This document shows positions 5,546-7,073 of a stretch of DNA of 7,073 nt, piece after piece (the stretch's first letter is position 1; every line of letters begins with the position of its first letter). Under the pieces are notes generated by a model. The model was not told where the DNA came from. It saw only the letters and a program-made list of their open reading frames with translations, and did not search any database. This DNA comes from Nanosynbacter sp. (GTDB lineage Bacteria > Patescibacteriota > Saccharimonadia > Saccharimonadales > Saccharimonadaceae): the NCBI GenBank assembly GCA_015257445.1, contig JABZKE010000023.1, forward strand, positions 1 through 7,073, given 5' to 3'. The position numbers and the translations under genes were made by a program.

Positions 5546-7008
5546 TGTCAGAAAATTCAGCTTACGAAATTACTATCGGTATTGAATGTCACGTTCAGCT
5601 CGCGACCAAGACTAAACTTTTTTCTGAAGTCGACAATGATGCTCGCGGTAAGGAGCCTAACTCTTGTGTTTCGCCAGTCGAATATGCTCTGCCGGGCATG
5701 TTGCCACGCTTGAATCAAGAAGCTGTACGTCTCGCTACCCGTGCCGGTCTCGCTCTTAATTCCAGCATCAATCTGATTTCGCGCTTCGATCGCAAACATT
5801 ATTTTTATCCAGATTCTCCGAAGGGCTACCAGATCACCCAGATGTATCAGCCAATTATTGGCCCAGGCTTCGTAGAACTACCTAACGGTACTAAAATTCG
5901 CATCGAACATGCTCACCTCGAAGGTGATGCTGGCAAGCTCACACATTTCGATACTTACAGTCTTGTCGACCTTAACCGTGCCGATACCCCTCTGATTGAA
6001 ATTGTCTCTATGCCGGACATTCATTCCAAGGAAGATGCGCGGGATTATTGTAAGGAGCTTTGGCGTATTTTGACTTTTGCTGGTGTGACTTATGGCGATC
6101 TTTATAACGGCAATATGCGTTTTGATGTGAATATTTCGCTCGCCAAAAAAGGTAGCACCGAACTTGGCACTCGTGCTGAAATTAAGAACCTCAACTCCTT
6201 CCGCTCCGTCGAAATGGCTGTCGAATACGAATACCACAGGCAGAAAAAATTGCTGGATAATGGCGAAAAGGTGGTTCAGGAAACCCGTGGCTGGAATGAT
6301 AATACCGGGAAAACCACTTCTCAGCGTAGCAAGGAAGAGGCCAATGATTATCGTTATATGCCAGAGCCAGATATCCCACCAATTCACTTGACTGAAGAAT
6401 ATGTCGAAGCCGAACGCGCTAAATTAGTCCGCTTGCCGGCTGATTATCGCGCCATGCTCCGTGTGGTGATTCCAGAAGAACAACTCGAAATTCTCCTCGA
6501 CCACCAAAATCTTGTCGAAAGCCTAGCTGAGCTAAAGTCGGCCTACGATGCTGATGGTATTGAGAAGGAAATCACCAAGAATGCCATCCAGAAGATTTCT
6601 AATCTTTATACCTCGGTGCTTCTCGCGGAAGAAAATAGTAGTCTTTTGAACGACGAACTTCCGACCACCATGCAGCTTCGCGAACTTTCAGAGATGATTA
6701 ATAAAAATGAGCTCTCTTCGACTAGTGTAAAAGAAGTGTTCTTGCGCTTCTTCGATCCAAACATGCATCATAAATCAGCTCGTGAAATCGCCAAGGAACT
6801 CAATCTGCTTCAGGAAAATGACCTCGGTGCGCTCTCTGAGATTGTCGATCAAGTCCTAGCTGACCCAGCCTGCGCTCAGGCCGTCGCCGATTTTAAGGCC
6901 GGTAGTGAAAAAGTTATCGGCTTCCTCGTTGGACAAGTCATGAAAGCTTCCAAGGGTAAAGCTAATCCAGCCATCGCTCAGAAGCTTTTGCGCGAAAAAC
7001 TACAATAA
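5545..7008 (+). CDS. gatB: Glu-tRNAGln/Asp-tRNAAsn amidotransferase subunit B
   Basis: GatB binds the mischarged tRNA, activates the side-chain carboxylate with ATP and transfers ammonia delivered from GatA. The protein has 487 aa, close to the usual length. The N-terminal catalytic cradle has IGIECHVQL (11-19), HYFYPDSPKGYQITQ (85-99), HLEGDAGKL (124-132), TELGTRAEIKNLNSFR (205-220) and RSKEEANDYRYMPEPDIPP (261-279). The helical and YqeY-like tRNA-binding tail covers about 310-487 and ends in GKANPAIAQKLLREKL. Three motif positions are unusual. The family signature D-x-N-R-x-G-x-P-L reads DLNRADTPL (142-150), with Asp for Gly. The usual LEEDAGK reads LEGDAGK. The N-terminal Cys-rich zinc-type motif of many bacterial GatB proteins is reduced to one Cys (41). 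AGGAG lies 7 nt before the ATG, which shares one base with the preceding stop. Confidence 0.96.
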   Translation: MSENSAYEITIGIECHVQLATKTKLFSEVDNDARGKEPNSCVSPVEYALPGMLPRLNQEAVRLATRAGLALNSSINLISRFDRKHYFYPDSPKGYQITQMYQPIIGPGFVELPNGTKIRIEHAHLEGDAGKLTHFDTYSLVDLNRADTPLIEIVSMPDIHSKEDARDYCKELWRILTFAGVTYGDLYNGNMRFDVNISLAKKGSTELGTRAEIKNLNSFRSVEMAVEYEYHRQKKLLDNGEKVVQETRGWNDNTGKTTSQRSKEEANDYRYMPEPDIPPIHLTEEYVEAERAKLVRLPADYRAMLRVVIPEEQLEILLDHQNLVESLAELKSAYDADGIEKEITKNAIQKISNLYTSVLLAEENSSLLNDELPTTMQLRELSEMINKNELSSTSVKEVFLRFFDPNMHHKSAREIAKELNLLQENDLGALSEIVDQVLADPACAQAVADFKAGSEKVIGFLVGQVMKASKGKANPAIAQKLLREKLQ

Positions 7009-7033
7009 AATATAGGCATTAGTCGCCCGTCCT

Positions 7034-7061
7034 AAAATCCGGCCCCAAAGCCGGGTTTTTT
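7034..7061 (+). terminator. Intrinsic terminator of the gat operon
   Basis: CCGGC (7039-7043) pairs with GCCGG (7050-7054) around a CCCAAA loop. The stem extends through a T-G wobble into AAAA/TTTT pairs, and the right arm ends in six Ts (7056-7061). It begins 25 nt after the gatB stop. The A-run on the left arm could also give some reverse-direction termination. Confidence 0.88.
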
Positions 7062-7073
7062 GTCGGCTAAAAT

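Noticed and set aside
5878..6387. 169-aa open frame on the minus strand inside gatB
   Set aside because: It is fully antisense to strongly conserved GatB sequence, has no promoter or Shine-Dalgarno, and its product shows no coherent domain pattern. It is a shadow of gatB codon usage.
1..7073. CRISPR array, tRNA/rRNA genes, insertion sequences or integrase
   Set aside because: No spaced direct repeats, cloverleaf-like segments, transposase-like frames or terminal inverted repeats were seen on either strand.

Overview
The window looks like chromosomal DNA from a small-genome bacterium, most probably of the Candidate Phyla Radiation, with Saccharibacteria (TM7) as the best guess. The reasons are the AT-leaning composition, a compact gatC-gatA-(small membrane gene)-gatB operon, promoters placed so close to start codons that the mRNAs should be leaderless, and a DUF1771-like coiled-coil protein. 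TGA ends gatA, and the downstream gene starts inside that stop, so the code is standard and not the UGA=Gly code of Absconditabacteria/Gracilibacteria. The phylum assignment is inference from gene style and no search was run.

Layout. Positions 1-1207 (+) hold the C-terminal half of a BceB/FtsX-type ABC transporter permease cut by the window edge, followed by a strong intrinsic terminator at 1286-1324. Positions 1208-3462 form an accessory-looking interval. It holds a sigma70-type promoter and a 400-aa coiled-coil protein with a DUF1771-like segment and a His/Gly-rich C-terminal domain (1451-2653, +). A bidirectional terminator (2668-2691) follows. Then come two small, acidic, tandemly duplicated genes of unknown function on the minus strand (2695-3012 and 3065-3400), which converge on the large gene. 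Positions 3463-7008 (+) are a tight four-gene operon encoding the three subunits of the GatCAB tRNA-dependent amidotransferase. Between gatA and gatB lies a 139-aa single-span membrane protein whose C-terminal half resembles a HEPN domain, with a clear R-N-x-x-x-H motif. The operon ends at an intrinsic terminator (7034-7061).

How the parts work together. GatC, GatA and GatB convert mischarged Glu-tRNAGln and/or Asp-tRNAAsn into Gln-tRNAGln/Asn-tRNAAsn. The operon genes overlap by 1, 4 and 1 nt and each internal gene has a good Shine-Dalgarno sequence, so they should be translated as a coupled unit. The first gene, gatC, appears to start leaderless from an extended -10 promoter. The two small minus-strand genes share that promoter design. 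The interval 1208-3462 may be an effector/partner-type module, but this is a hypothesis only.
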